Assembly: GCF_028640845.1 (NCBI RefSeq)
Contig: NC_080548.1
Span: 12,357,814 to 12,421,813, forward strand
Direction of reading: 5' to 3'
Source: Ahaetulla prasina
Lineage: Eukaryota > Chordata > Lepidosauria > Squamata > Colubridae
DNA: 64,000 bases
Positions 31,476-42,771 of this stretch are shown piece by piece. The notes beneath the pieces are model-generated. The model ran no database searches and was not told where the DNA came from. It saw only the letters and a list, made by a program, of their open reading frames with translations. A program made the translations under genes and the position numbers. Position 1 is the first letter of the stretch, and every line of letters begins with the position of its first letter.

Positions 31476-31890
31476 CGGCCAAACTGCTAATCAATACATG
31501 AAGAAGATTGTGAGTATCAGTAGTCCTTGACTTAAGACAACAATGGAGCCTGTCCATTACGGTCATTAAGTCAGGATGGTTGTAAACTGGGCCACCCACG
31601 TGACTGACCCAATTTTGCGAGCTTATTTTGCGGTGGTTGTTAATGCTGGGGGGGGGGTCATTAAGAAAAACCGTTGTTCGCCTGGGGTGGTTTTGCCAAA
31701 AACTAGAAGTATAGGCTGGTTTTTGGCAAAAAAATAACCCTGGTGAGTAAAACAGCCAAATAGCCAGACTTAGCAGGAGTTTGATGCAAGAACACTGTGA
31801 TATTATTGTTTGATGCAAGAGCACTGTGATATTATTAATTTTCCACTAGTTCTTTATTTATAAAATTTATTGGCCGTAGGGTAACTCTAG
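31476..31890. other. Unassigned with possible MITE end
   Basis: 'cagtagtccttgacttaaga' near 31518 looks like a family E end, but the rest does not follow that family. An imperfect direct duplication 'tgatgcaag(a)acactgtgata' lies near 31782 and 31812. Confidence 0.4.
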
Positions 31891-31896
31891 GTGGCT

Positions 31897-32020
31897 CTAG
31901 GGGTCTCCAACCTTGCCTACCTGTTGAAGATTTGTGGATTTCTATAGCTTTGGTGGCTGAGGAATTCTGGGAGTTGAAGTCCCCAAGTCTTAAAGTGGCC
32001 AAGTTTGGACATCCATGATC
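31897..32020. mobile_element. Family B MITE, diverged
   Basis: 'taggggtctccaaccttgcc' left and 'aagtcttaaagtggccaagt' right; arms still pair in part. Confidence 0.65.
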
Positions 32021-32049
32021 TAAGTGAAAACATTAAAAGTTAAAACCAA

Positions 32050-32587
32050 GCATTAAAACTAAATTAAAACTGTTTCAACTCCTACCCTCAAAACGACGCT
32101 ATAGAGCACTGCACACCACAACAACTAGACACAAGAACAGTTTTTCCCCGAAGGCCATCACTCTGCTAAACAAATAATTCCCTCAACACTGTCAAACTAT
32201 TTACTAAATCTGCACTACTATTAATCTTCTCATCGTTCCCATCACCAATCTCTTTCCACTTATGACTGTACGACTGTAACTTTGTTGCTGGTAATCCTTG
32301 TGATTTATATTGATATTGATTGTTCCTGATTGCTTATTTGTGCTCTGTGATTATCATTAAGTGTTGTATCATTAAGTGTTAAATTGTACCCTATGACCAT
32401 CATTTAAATGGTAAATGGTTAAAAGGTAAATGTTGTATCTTGATGGAGGTATCTTTTCTTTTATGTACACTGAGAGCATATGCACCAAGACAAATTCCTT
32501 GTGTGTCCAATCACACTTGGCCAATAAATTCTATTCTATTCTATTCTATTCTATTCTATTCTATTCTATTCTATTCTATTCTATTCT
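32050..32587 (+). mobile_element. CR1/L3 LINE 3' end with (ATTCT)n
   Basis: Tail of ORF2 ('caactagacacaagaacagt', 'aaggccatcactctgctaaa'), the 3' UTR with 'tatgtacactgagagcatat' and 'cacttggccaataa', then about 11 ATTCT units to 32587. Confidence 0.85.
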
Positions 32588-32639
32588 AAAGCTGCATGGG
32601 GAGGGCTGGGGTGGAGTGGGGGTGGGGACATGGGGGTTG

Positions 32640-32919
32640 TTGTGGCTTTGTCCGAATAGGTTGTAAAAAATACTTTTAAAAGTAAAAAAAAAAAGGCTCT
32701 GACGATCGTGTGGCTCAGCTGTGATTGTCAGAGCCTTTTTTTTTTTTTTACCTTTTAAAAGCATTTTTTAAAAGAACCGGCAATCGGGGAAGTGGGCGAC
32801 CGGGCATTGGGGGGGCATGAGGGGGGGCACGGATTTTTGCTATTGGTTCTCTGAACCACCTGCTACCATCGCTACCGGATCAGCTGATCTGGTCCGAACC
32901 GGGAGCATTTCACCCCTGC
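32640..32919 (-). mobile_element. hAT-like MITE, family G
   Basis: Right end 'ccgaaccgggagcatttcac ccctg'. Interior hairpin 'ggctctgacgatc … gattgtcagagcc' with T-rich arms. Left boundary is not certain. Confidence 0.65.
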
Positions 32920-33144
32920 CTTGCTCTAACACATTCTGGTGAGAGAGAAGTTCCCTCAGGAGGGGCTCCAGCACGAATCTGAAAACTCAGAAGACTAAAC
33001 CTCTGGTCCCGGTGATAGGCCCAGATTGGATCCTGCAACATTATCCTGAGAGGCATATATTTGTGAATGTGACTTGCAACCATCCCTCGCACTTAAAACC
33101 CATCCCCATGATCACATGATCAAAATTCGCTTGGCAACTGGCAT
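32920..33144. other. Unassigned
   Basis: No signal recognised between the G element and the following family B sequences. Confidence 0.35.
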
Positions 33145-33257
33145 GTGCTGGCTAGGGAATTCTGGGAGTTGAAGTCCTCATATCTTAAAGCAGGGGTCTC
33201 CAACCTTGGCAATTTTAAGACTTAAAGCTGTCAAGGTTGGAGACCCCTGTCTTAAAG
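33145..33257. mobile_element. Minimal 59 bp family B hairpin inside an older B remnant
   Basis: 33191-33249 has only the two outer arms (caggggtctccaaccttggc and a near-exact complement) joined by a few bases. Target duplication tcttaaag is exact at 33183-33190 and 33250-33257. The target itself is the right arm of an older B element ('gaattctgggagttgaagtc' at 33158). Confidence 0.8.
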
Positions 33258-33875
33258 GCTTTGAGAATGAGATACTGATTTATTAGACCCTTAAAGGGGT
33301 TGTAAAGTTATTGTTTTTTGTGTCACTCCAGGCCATCATAGTTCTTCCCTTGGACATTCTGATATTTTCTCCCTAGAGTGCAGATCTCGGAAGCCTCCAG
33401 TGGGATTTAGTCCATACGTTTAGGTTAATGTCTTAATTAGCTTGTAATTCTGGCAGCTGACTTTCACCATGCCTTGGTCAACCTGTTCTTAGTTTGCTTC
33501 TTTTTTCTCTCTCTCGCTTTTCTCTTTCTGTTTGTTTAACCTCCTACCTAAGGAAGAGTTTGGTGAATGTCTAAAGCTAATTCTTAACGTTTGTCAGTTT
33601 CGGTTAGCCCACATAAAGATATGGAGCTGAGATGCTATCTAGGTCGTTGAGTGATATATTATGCAAAGCAAATTTCTGGTGCCGTTATGTTTTATGGGCT
33701 TGGATCCAGAATACCAAAGGGAATTATTGCAGGGAATAAGGAAACAATAGAACAACAACAGAAGAAGAACAAAAGCTGTCATCTGTCCTCACAGAACTTA
33801 CAGTTTTGTTCACAAAAATGCATAAACCAGTTATGATAGATAAAGCATTAGCTCCAGATAAGTTAAGCTTAGCCT
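33258..33875. other. Unassigned
   Basis: No gene or repeat recognised. Confidence 0.4.
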
Positions 33876-34066
33876 CTCTTCCTTTCCTTTCCTTTCCTTT
33901 CCTTTCCTTTCCTTTCCTTTCCTTTCCTTTCCTTTCCTTTCCTTTCCTTTCCTTTCCTTCCCTTCCCTTCCCTTCCCTTCCCTTCCCTTACCCTATTTTT
34001 CCTCCTCCTCTTCCTCCTCCTCCTCTTCTTCTTCTTCCTCCTCCTCCTCCTCCTCCTCCTCTCCCC
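33876..34066 (+). repeat. (CCTTT)n-(CCTTC)n-(CTC)n compound array
   Basis: About 15 TTTCC units, then TTCCC units, then mixed CTC/TTC. Pure pyrimidine on this strand. Confidence 0.95.
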
Positions 34067-34919
34067 TTCGTTTTGCAGTGGCAGTGTTTGGTCTACTGAG
34101 ATGGGCTTATTCAAATGTGCCCAAAAAGCAGTTTGCATGTGGTTCCATGAGATATTTTGAAGGACTGTTTAAGTGGGACCTTGAAATCTTCTGCTCGCAA
34201 TAACCTGCTTTTTACCATAAAGAAAGGGCTGTTATGTTTTACAGGATAGGATTGCTGCTGTATTCCAGACAAATTGCAATTCCTTATGAATGATACAGAT
34301 CAATCAATGATAGAACGGATGGAACCCACATATTCAGAATGACATGCAAATGACATGATTCATATCATTTGCATGATGGTATAATTTGCCTCTTCTGCCT
34401 TCCCCCCACCCACCCGTGACCATCTTCCCTTCTGGTTCATTATTTTCTCCATCCCATCATTCACAACCACCCTCGGAAGTAGTTTAGGTTGAAAAGGGGT
34501 CATGGTGGCTTAATTTATTGTTTTGGTCCAACCAATGGGTTTGTGCAAGAGCTATAATTATAGTTTAATGTGGGACATGGAATAAATCAATGGATGTATT
34601 TGTGTACCATGTTTCAGCAAGTCAATTACTACACAAATTTAATGGCAGCATTTTCCCAACACGCTAAGCTAGGTTAGAGCTAACCTGGTTAGGGTTTTTT
34701 TTTCATGTGGATTAGTAGGTTGTATGAACCTGTCTGATGCTACATACTTCAAGGTCTTGTGCCAACCCAGGAAGGAGTCAATTCAATAACCAGGTTAACA
34801 TGTTGTGTGCATGTAACTCAAAGCTGTCCTAAAATTGCTTATGAAATGCCAGGGTTGAGGGAGAATTATAACTTCCATTTCCACAGTCTTTGACCCCAGC
34901 ACTAAGCTCTATTAAATTT
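34067..34919. other. Unassigned 0.85 kb
   Basis: No gene or repeat recognised. Confidence 0.4.
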
Positions 34920-35294
34920 CAGGTAGTCTTCAACTTAACGACCACAATCGAGCTCAACGTTTTTGTTGCTGAGAGATTTGTTAAGTGAATGTTGCCCCGT
35001 TTTGCAATCTTTCTTGCCACTCTTGTTAAGTGAATCAGTGCAGTTGTTAAATTAGTAACACCGTTGTTAAGTGAATCTGGCTTCCCCATTGACTTTGCAT
35101 GTCAGAAGGTCGCAGAAAGTAAATCACACGATCCCAGGACACTGCAACAGTCATAAAAGTGAGTCAGTTGCCAGGTGCCTGAATTCTGATCATGTGAGCA
35201 TGGGGATGCTACCATGGCTGTAAGTGTGAAAAAAAAGTGCTATTGCAACTTTGAACGGTCACTGAATGAACTGTTGTAAGTTGAGGACGACCTG
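34920..35294. mobile_element. Mariner/Tigger-like MITE, family E, full length
   Basis: Starts CAGGTAGTCTTCAACTTAA and ends AAGTTGAGGACGACCTG. Opposite orientation to 29869. Right flank is TA. Confidence 0.7.
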
Positions 35295-36584
35295 TATTCG
35301 AACCCTTGATCATCTTCCCTTTCATGTTCTGCCTCCTTGACTTTTTGATGACCTGGAGAGAATAAGAGTAATGAATAATGTTTGGGGTTCCCAGAGATTT
35401 GATGGCTCTGAACGAATCCCATCTGCATTTTCATGCAAAAGGCCGTCTCCCCCTTAGGCCAGACGTCCCCCTGGCCTTTTCTTGAACCAAGGTGAGAAAA
35501 GCTGAAAAGCCGATAAGGGCAGAGGGACCAATTTGGTGACCCTCCTGGACATCAGCCTTTCTGACTCCAGGAGGGACACATCAAACAAGAGCAAGTGAAT
35601 TTCACCCTTGCCCTTCTCTGTCTGGTATCTCCCCTCCCATCTTCCAGCCTGGCAGACTGATTTTTTTCTTCCTGCAGGCTCTAAGACTCCGGGAACTCAA
35701 GCCAGCCTTCCCCAACTACCAAATGACTGAGCTTCCACAGCATCTGAAGCCAAGCTGCTGTTTCAGGCTTCTATCCAGGGGTCCTAACTTCACTTTATCG
35801 CTTTCTTTATTAATTTGGATAGAGATGAAGGCGCAACAACTTCAGCAGATACTTGTGTTTTATTTAAGGTTTTTTTCTTTTTCTTTTTGCTATGGTGCTT
35901 CAGTAGGGATTGAGAACTTTTCGTAGTTCGTCTCTCCATCTTGCAGGAGGTTGTCCAAGATGGACGTGGTTGTCATTGTAGGGATACCACCGTGTCATTT
36001 TTTGGGGTGGTTGGGGGAGGCCACCGACTGTCAGGGAAAACACGCAAAGTCTCTTACCCAATTCTACTTCCAGCTTAATCGCTGTTGTCAAGAACTGCTT
36101 GCCATGAGTTTGTCATGGATTTCCTTGTTTCGGAGTCAAGTCCCAACTAGTGTGGCCAGAGTCAAACGTCTCTGAAGGATGCCAGGTTGACTAAAGGGTT
36201 CCCTATCTGGCCACCTGGAAGCTGCTTGTTCCACCCTTGGCAAGGTAGCTAAATCATAACTGAACGAGACAGGTTAGTAATTAATTCACGTTATACTGAG
36301 GGAACGGAGATGGCACCAGTGATGGATTAAGAAGTACGGCTTAGAGAAAGCCAGGATGCCCTCAGAAGAAGACAATGTTCTTTCTGGAATATTCCAAGGA
36401 CAAGTAAAATCTGGGCCAAGCAAAAATGTGTTGGGGTTGGCTGGTTGAAAATCAGGTTCTTTTCCGGAACTCAGCTCCAAGGGGGTCTTAAGAAAACTGT
36501 CTCCCCCCCACCCTAGGTTCCCCCAGCAAAAATGGGTGCCTTTTGTGGCCTTTGTAAGCCTTTATGCCTCAAGTTTCACAGTTT
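35295..36584. other. Unassigned 1.3 kb
   Basis: Ordinary base composition. I looked for splice-flanked open frames and found none with a recognisable domain. It might be unique intergenic DNA. Confidence 0.4.
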
Positions 36585-36695
36585 CTCAATCTTGATGGGG
36601 TCCAGACGTCAATTCCCAAAATTCTTCAGCCAGAGAATTCTGGGAGTTAAAATCCACACATCTTGAAGCCACCAAGATTGAGAAAGACTGCTCTA
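36585..36695. mobile_element. Family B MITE, diverged
   Basis: 'cagtttctcaatcttg' left arm and 'caccaagattgagaaagact' right arm. Confidence 0.6.
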
Positions 36696-37235
36696 AACCA
36701 AACTAAAGCTCCACAATTTGGTATCCTCCCACAGGTGTTGGAGAGAAAGCTTCAGACAGGATGAGTAACTTAGTCCTACATGTATTCATTATTCCTTAGA
36801 TATCAATCAATCAATAGATCTTTATTCAGGAGCCAGTCAAACCTCTTCACCACTTCTCCACGTTGGCTCCCAAAATCCGATGTATTAGGTCTATATCTCC
36901 CTATCAGTGCCTACTAGGCCCTGTTTCCTGTTTGGTGTTCCCTTCTGTCTTCCCTCTTGCAACAACAACCTTGTGAGGTAGGATGGAGAGGGAGAGAGAG
37001 GGGGGAGAGTGGAAAAGAGGGTGGGAGAGGGAGAGACAGAGAAAGAGGGAGACAGAGAGAGGGAAAGGGGGAGGGAGAGAGAAGAAGGGAGAGAAAGCGG
37101 GGGAGAGGGAGAGGGAGTGTGGGGAAGACAGAGAGAGGGAGGAAAGAGAAGGGGAGAGAAAGAGGGAAAGGGAGAGGAATAGAGATGGGGGAGAGAGAGA
37201 AGGAGAGAGAGGGAAGGAGGGAAAGACTGTCTCAA
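36696..37235. other. Unassigned, then GA-rich tract
   Basis: Possible LINE tail 'caatcaatcaatagatcttt' near 36803. From about 36975 to 37225 a degenerate GAGAGG/GGGAGA tract with no clear higher-order unit. Confidence 0.6.
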
Positions 37236-37274
37236 AGTCATCTAGGCGTCTTCTGTGGGCTCTAGTACCCCAAC

Positions 37275-37527
37275 CAGGGGTGAAATCCAGCAGGTTCTGA
37301 CAGGTTCTGGAGAACCGGTAGCGGAAATTTTGAGTAGTTTGGAGAACTGGCAAAGACCACCACTGGCTGGCCCCAGAGTGGGGTGGGAATGGAGATTTTG
37401 CAATATCCTTCCCCTGGGAGTGGAGAAGGAATGGGGATTCTGCAGTATCCTTCCCCTGCCATGCCCACTAAGCCACACCACGCCCACCAAGCCACGCCCA
37501 CAGTAAAAAAATTGAATTTTACCACTG
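37275..37527 (+). mobile_element. hAT-like MITE, family A
   Basis: Target duplications accccaac (37267-37274) and cccccaac (37528-37535). Two internal units. Confidence 0.85.
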
Positions 37528-37659
37528 CCCCCAACTCCTAGTCTAACAGTGCCTGGCTTGATCATGGCTGTTGGGCTAAAAGGGACGGCTTGGTCCTACA
37601 TCAGCATGGACTTCAGTAACTGAGGAGGGACTCAGATCTGGTTCCTCCTAGTCCTAGAC

Positions 37660-37782
37660 CAGGGGTCAGCAAACTTGGCTCTTTTAAGACTTGTGGACTT
37701 CAACTCCCAGAGCTTTGCTGGCTGAGGAACTCTGGGAGTTGAAGTCCACAAGTCTTAAAAGAGCCAAGTTTGCAGACCCCTG
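37660..37782. mobile_element. Family B palindromic MITE
   Basis: Exact target duplication tcctagac at 37652-37659 and 37783-37790. 'caggggtcagcaaacttggc' arms. Young-looking hairpin. Confidence 0.85.
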
Positions 37783-37978
37783 TCCTAGACCAACAGCCAC
37801 GACACCACAGGTAAGTAACCCCAGAGGAATGTCATGGCACTTTGCACAGTTAAAACATTCTGAATTCCAAATCATAACATCTCCAGCCAAAGCTCTGATG
37901 TTTGGGGTTCCAAACATCTGGATGGCACCAAGTTGCTTATGCCTGAGTCAGGGAGTCAAATTAAAGTTGTGTACGTTC

Positions 37979-38730
37979 CAGGGGTGAAATGCTCCCGGTT
38001 TGGACTGGATTGGCCGATCTGGTAGCGATGGTGGCAGGTGGTTTGGAGAACCGGTAGCAAAAATCCCTGGCCTCCTGCCCATTCCCACCCAATTGCCTGG
38101 TTGCCCGCTTCCCCGCTTGCCGCTTCTTTTAAAAAATGCTTTTAAAAGGTAAAAAAAGAGGCTCTGGTGATCACAGCTGAGCCGCACGATTGTCAGAGCC
38201 TTTTTTTTCCTTTTAAAAGCATTTTTTTACAACCTATTCGGCCGAATGGGTTGTAAAAAAATACTTTTAAAAGGTTAAAAAAAGGATCTGGCGATCACAG
38301 CTGAGCTGCCTGATTGTCAGCCTCTTTTTTTTTTCCTTTTAAAAGCATTTTTTTACAACCTATTCGGCCGAATGGGTTGTAAAAAAAATGCTTTTAAAAG
38401 GTTAAAAAAAGGCTCTGCCGATCACAGCTGATCTGCGCAATCGTCAAAGCCATTTTTTTTAATTTAAAAAAGATTGTTTTACAACCTATTTGGCTGAATA
38501 GGTTGTAAAAAAATGCTTTTAAAAATTAAAAAAAAAGATTGCGCGCCACAGCTGATCACACACACCCCTGTGCGCTGTTCTACTTACCCCATGCCTCGTT
38601 TTGGTGTGCACTGCGCGGGCACGCGCACCTTGCATTTGGTGCATGGTTAGGGTTAGGGTTAGGGTTAGGGCTAGCAGCACGCATGCGCAGCCAGCAAACC
38701 GGTAGTAAACCAGTTCAGATGTCATCATTG
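37979..38730 (+). mobile_element. hAT-like MITE, family G, 752 bp with triplicated hairpin module
   Basis: Starts CAGGGGTGAAATGCTCCCGG and ends at 38730. Target duplications gtacgttc (37971-37978) and gtatgttc (38731-38738). The palindrome 'acaacctattcggccgaat' recurs near 38229, 38354 and 38480, spacing ~125 bp, each paired with a 'gatcacagctgagctgcc' module. The right part carries 'ggttaggg' repeats and GC-rich sequence not seen in other G copies. Confidence 0.8.
38647..38670 (+). repeat. Four perfect TTAGGG units
   Basis: Vertebrate telomere repeat, four exact copies (38647-38670), inside the right third of the family G element. Confidence 0.9.
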
Positions 38731-38828
38731 GTATGTTCCATTTGTGACCCCCCTCCCTCATAGCAGGGGACCATTGTGATAACTACAAATATTAGTGGGT
38801 GAAGAAGGCTGAGCACCTTGACGTATAG

Positions 38829-38832
38829 AAAT

Positions 38833-38878
<46 letters not shown>

Positions 38879-38950
38879 GAGTTGGAAGGGACCTTGGAGG
38901 CCTTCTAGTCCAACCCCCTGCCCAGGCAGGAAACCCTACACCGTCTCAGA
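38829..38950 (-). mobile_element. CR1 LINE 3' end with (GTT)n tail
   Basis: Antisense CR1 3' UTR ('cagagttggaagggaccttg', 'ctagtccaaccccctgccca') preceded by ~16 AAC units, i.e. GTT units at the LINE's own 3' end. Confidence 0.8.
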
Positions 38951-39486
38951 CAGAAACGAAGAAGTTATTCAGATGCTGCTGCTGAGAGAGATGGGGATCT
39001 GGTGGGATACACTTTGGTCAACTGAACAACACGTTGCACAATATTTGACAGAGTTGGTGAGCTTCCGTGCGAGTCACCTGTTTATCGCAAGCCAAGAAAG
39101 AGGCAGAGAGTGAGAGAAACAGAAAAGATGACAGACAGGCTTTGGAAGGAACCCTGGATTAATTTTGCACCAGCAAACCTGTTTATCCTACAAAAGAAAG
39201 CGAAAACATCCCTTTTGCAATGTCGAGCAGGACACTAAAAAACATCAGTGGGGGGCAATTAGCAAATGTTTCTGGTGGCCCCTAAGGGCGTGGGGATTTT
39301 TTTTTCCTCCTGGTGGAAAATGCCAATTATGGGATAACAAGCATCGTGATTACAAAACTGCTGCCTTCTCATTGCGACAAAGAAAAACAATGTGACTTCT
39401 CTCTTGCTTTCTTTAAAATGAAAAACACCTTGCGCACTTCAATGAAATGCATTCCACGAACACATCCAATCTTGCATTTTTGAACC
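38951..39486. other. Unassigned
   Basis: No gene or repeat recognised. Confidence 0.4.
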
Positions 39487-39498
39487 AAAACTCTATTA

Positions 39499-39849
39499 AA
39501 GGTAAAGGTTCCCCTCGCACATATGTGCTGGTCGTTCCCGACTCTAGGGGGCGGTGCTCATCTCCGTTTCTAAGCCGAAGAGCCAGCGCTGTCTGAAGAC
39601 ATCTCCGTGGTCATGTGACTGGCACGACTCAATGCCAAACGCGCATGGAACACCGTTACCTTCCCACCAAAGGTGGTCCCTATTTTTTCTACTTGCATTT
39701 TTTTTACGTGCTTTCTGCTAGTTTGGCAGAAGCTGGGACAAGGAACGGGAGCTCACCCCATTACGCGGCACTAAGGATTTGAACCGTTGAACTGCTGACC
39801 TTTTGATCAACAAGCTCAGCATCTTAGCCACTGAGCTACCGCGTCCCAT
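39499..39849 (-). mobile_element. Sauria-type SINE
   Basis: Antisense full-length copy: Bov-B-like tail first ('aaaggtaaaggttcccctcg'), tRNA head last ('ccactgagctacc'). Exact 12 bp target duplication aaaactctatta at 39487-39498 and 39850-39861. Confidence 0.9.
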
Positions 39850-39861
39850 AAAACTCTATTA

Positions 39862-40209
39862 GGAACTTGCAATACTTTCCCCTGCAATTCTTCTGATAAA
39901 GTGCTCTGCTCCTGGAACAGGAAGTTCGGTTTAGGGCTCCTTGCTAAGAGCTATTTCTCTTTTTAATTCTATGGAGCTGTCTATTCAGCTAGTACTGGGG
40001 AGAAGGCTTAGTTAAGATGATGATGGTTGCAATGTGGTTGTACTCCTTTGTTCAGCTTCATCCAAGCTTGCAGTCTCCAGAAATAAGGGGGCCACAACTG
40101 CACAACTGTCCAGCCACCGATTCTGTCACAAGAGGTATCTACAGATGAGATAAAGTTGCTTTTGTCTCCCCCCCCCAACTTAACATTCCTTGAAGGAAAA
40201 TCAAGAGTG
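39862..40209. other. Unassigned
   Basis: No gene or repeat recognised. Confidence 0.4.
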
Positions 40210-40517
40210 CAGAGGTGGGTTTCAGCAGGTTCTGACCAGTTCTGGAGAACCGGTAGCGGAAATTTTGAGTAGTTCAGAGAACCAATAGTAAAAGTTTTGA
40301 CTGGCCCCACCCACATCTATTCTCTGCCTCCCAAGTCCCAGCTGATCAGGAAGAAATGGGGATTTTGCAGCACCCTTCCCCTGGAGTGGGGTGGGAATAG
40401 AGATTTTACAGTATCCTTCCTCTGCCACGCCCACCAAGCCACACCCACCAAGCCATGCCACACCCACCAAACCACACCCACAGAACCGGTAGTAAAAATT
40501 TTTGAAACCCACCATTG
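40210..40517 (+). mobile_element. hAT-like MITE, family A
   Basis: Starts CAGAGGTGGGTTTCAGCAG and ends AAACCCACCATTG. Flanks match poorly. Same subtype as 222-515 ('ccccacccacatctattctc'). Confidence 0.75.
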
Positions 40518-40821
40518 CTCTAGTGCCTAAACTGATGAATTAAACCAGCAGCCTGAATTGGGATTCAGTTTAAGTCCTAGTGGGATCTTTATAATGTAAG
40601 AATTTTGGTTGCTTGGAATCATGGTTCATTTTTTGGCTTAGTGTATGGAGCACATCATTGGATGAGTTTATGCAAAGGCATGGTGCAAGCCCAGAAAATT
40701 AGTTAATTCTATAAACAAGTTAGGTGCGTTGCCGAAATGCAATTCAATTTTTTTTCTTTTTAATATTTTCTTTTTCCTTTGAAACCAGTCAGGGGATATG
40801 AGGAGTCGGAGAGAGCTGGGA
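40518..40821. other. Unassigned
   Basis: No gene or repeat recognised. Confidence 0.4.
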
Positions 40822-40847
40822 TGGATGGATGGATAGATGGATGGATG

Positions 40848-40912
<65 letters not shown>
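40822..40912 (+). repeat. (GATG)n-(GATA)n array
   Basis: A few ATGG units then ~17 GATA units. Confidence 0.95.
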
Positions 40913-40913
<1 letters not shown>

Positions 40914-41050
40914 CCTGTTTCCCCCAAAATAAGACATCCCCTGGTAATAAGCCCAATCAGGCTTTTGAAGGCATGGCAATCAGGCCAAGCACTTATTTCA
41001 GGGTTCAAAAAAATATAAGATGGTGTCTTATTTTTGGGGAAACATGGTAG
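40913..41050. mobile_element. Inverted-repeat element, family I, compact
   Basis: Left 'cctgtttcccccaaaataag' and right 'cttatttttggggaaacatg'; 138 bp. It separates two GATA arrays. Confidence 0.7.
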
Positions 41051-41258
41051 ATGACAGATAGAGAGGGGCTATACCTATTTTAATTTTTAAAAAAATCTGA
41101 CGAATATATTATATACTGAATCTATACATTTCCATCAATGATTAGATGTATGATGAGAGAGAGAAAGAGGCTATACATATTTTATTTTTTAAAAAAATCT
41201 GACGAATGTACATACATTTCAATATATCTATATTTCAGTCAATGACTAGATACGGTAG
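41051..41258. repeat. ~105 bp tandem duplication
   Basis: 'ttaaaaaaatctgacgaat' occurs near 41087 and 41190, with similar flanks ('ggctatac…' before, 'tcaatgattagat' / 'tcaatgactagat' after). A third, partial echo lies just right of the GATA array (41674). Confidence 0.7.
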
Positions 41259-41260
41259 AT

Positions 41261-41315
<55 letters not shown>

Positions 41316-41338
41316 CAAGATAGATGGTAAATAGATGG

Positions 41339-41419
<81 letters not shown>

Positions 41420-41442
41420 CAAGATAGATGGTAGATAGATGG

Positions 41443-41512
<70 letters not shown>

Positions 41513-41524
41513 TAGATATGATAG

Positions 41525-41591
<67 letters not shown>

Positions 41592-41599
41592 GATAATAT

Positions 41600-41660
<61 letters not shown>
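41259..41660 (+). repeat. (GATA)n array, Bkm-like, 400 bp
   Basis: Long GATA runs separated by short variants (GATCAAGATAGATGGTA twice, GATATAGATATGATAGA once). Apparent 'YLSI' ORFs are artefacts. Confidence 0.95.
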
Positions 41661-41662
<2 letters not shown>

Positions 41663-42201
41663 TTTATCTTGATCAATGACTAATAATAAATGGCTGTTAA
41701 TTTTTTTTTTCAATCAATAACTAGACTATCCGAACAGTTTCTATTGCATATAGGAAATCTATGCGAAACCTTCTGAGGAAATGCCCCCTTATTTGTTTTC
41801 AAGGTGTCGAAACTCCTGCCAGATGTATTTGCCAAGGGGGATTCCCACCTATCTGTGCCCCACCCTGATCTTGATGGCTGGCATGTAGTCAATGGAGGGA
41901 AGATGGGAAGGGGAGAAGAAAGAAAAGTCCACATTTGCATGGTTTTGTAAGAGATTCCAGCTTCTTTCCCCCAGGAGTGGCTGATGTTTCAGTGTCTTGA
42001 TTTGTATTTCCGGATCAGCTCAGAAAACAACCATCTGGCTGATACTCCTGTTAGATCGATGAGTCACGTGAAACTTTTCAAGAGATTCCCAAATTGCCTT
42101 TTCCACTTGGGAGGAGCTGAGATGAGCTGAATGAGTCAAGGCCACTTCACCACAGCGGGATTCAGTGCCTGAGTAGATATTCACTCTCCCTTACTTCTTA
42201 C
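41661..42201. other. Unassigned
   Basis: No gene or repeat recognised apart from the partial duplication mentioned above. Confidence 0.4.
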
Positions 42202-42209
42202 TTCTAGGT

Positions 42210-42325
42210 CAGGGATCTCCAACCTTGGTCCCTTTAAGACTTGTGGACTTCAACAGCAAAGCTGGCTGAGGAACTCTGGGAATTGAAGTCCACAACTCTT
42301 AAAGGATCAAGGTTGAAGACTCCTG
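42210..42325. mobile_element. Family B palindromic MITE
   Basis: Exact target duplication ttctaggt at 42202-42209 and 42326-42333. First of four B copies in 1.6 kb. Confidence 0.85.
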
Positions 42326-42457
42326 TTCTAGGTGGCCTTTCCGGTAGAACCGAGACCAGACAAGGCCAACCAGAGGCATGAGCCTTTCCACCTCCAGAGT
42401 TTTTAGCTCAATGGCCTTCCCCGAGAATTCTGAGGGTTGAAGTCCATACCTCTGGGG

Positions 42458-42587
42458 CAGGGGTCTGCAAACTTGGCTCTTTTAAGACTTGTGGACTTCA
42501 ACTCCCAGGGTTCCTCAGCCAGCTCAGCTAGGATCTCTGGGAGTTGAAGTCCACAAGTCTTAAAAGAGCCAAGTTTGCAGTCCCCTG
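42458..42587. mobile_element. Family B palindromic MITE
   Basis: Target duplications ctctgggg (42450-42457) and ctctggag (42588-42595). Same subtype as 37660. Confidence 0.85.
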
Positions 42588-42771
42588 CTCTGGAGGGTCC
42601 ATCAATTGGTCCATCAGATCGTTTGTGTCTGATGGATGGAATGAGTTGAAAAAAAATCAAGCATGAGGTGAGAACAAAGGAAGAACAGGCAACTATCTTT
42701 AATATATGGAGTCAAGGAAGCATAACAACCAATAGCACTCTCACCAATGCTGACAGAGCAAGCCACTGTAT

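Noticed and set aside
37979..38530. CRISPR-like regular repeat array
   Set aside because: Repeats are palindromic transposon modules with similar 'spacers', flanked by hAT target duplications, in a vertebrate genome.
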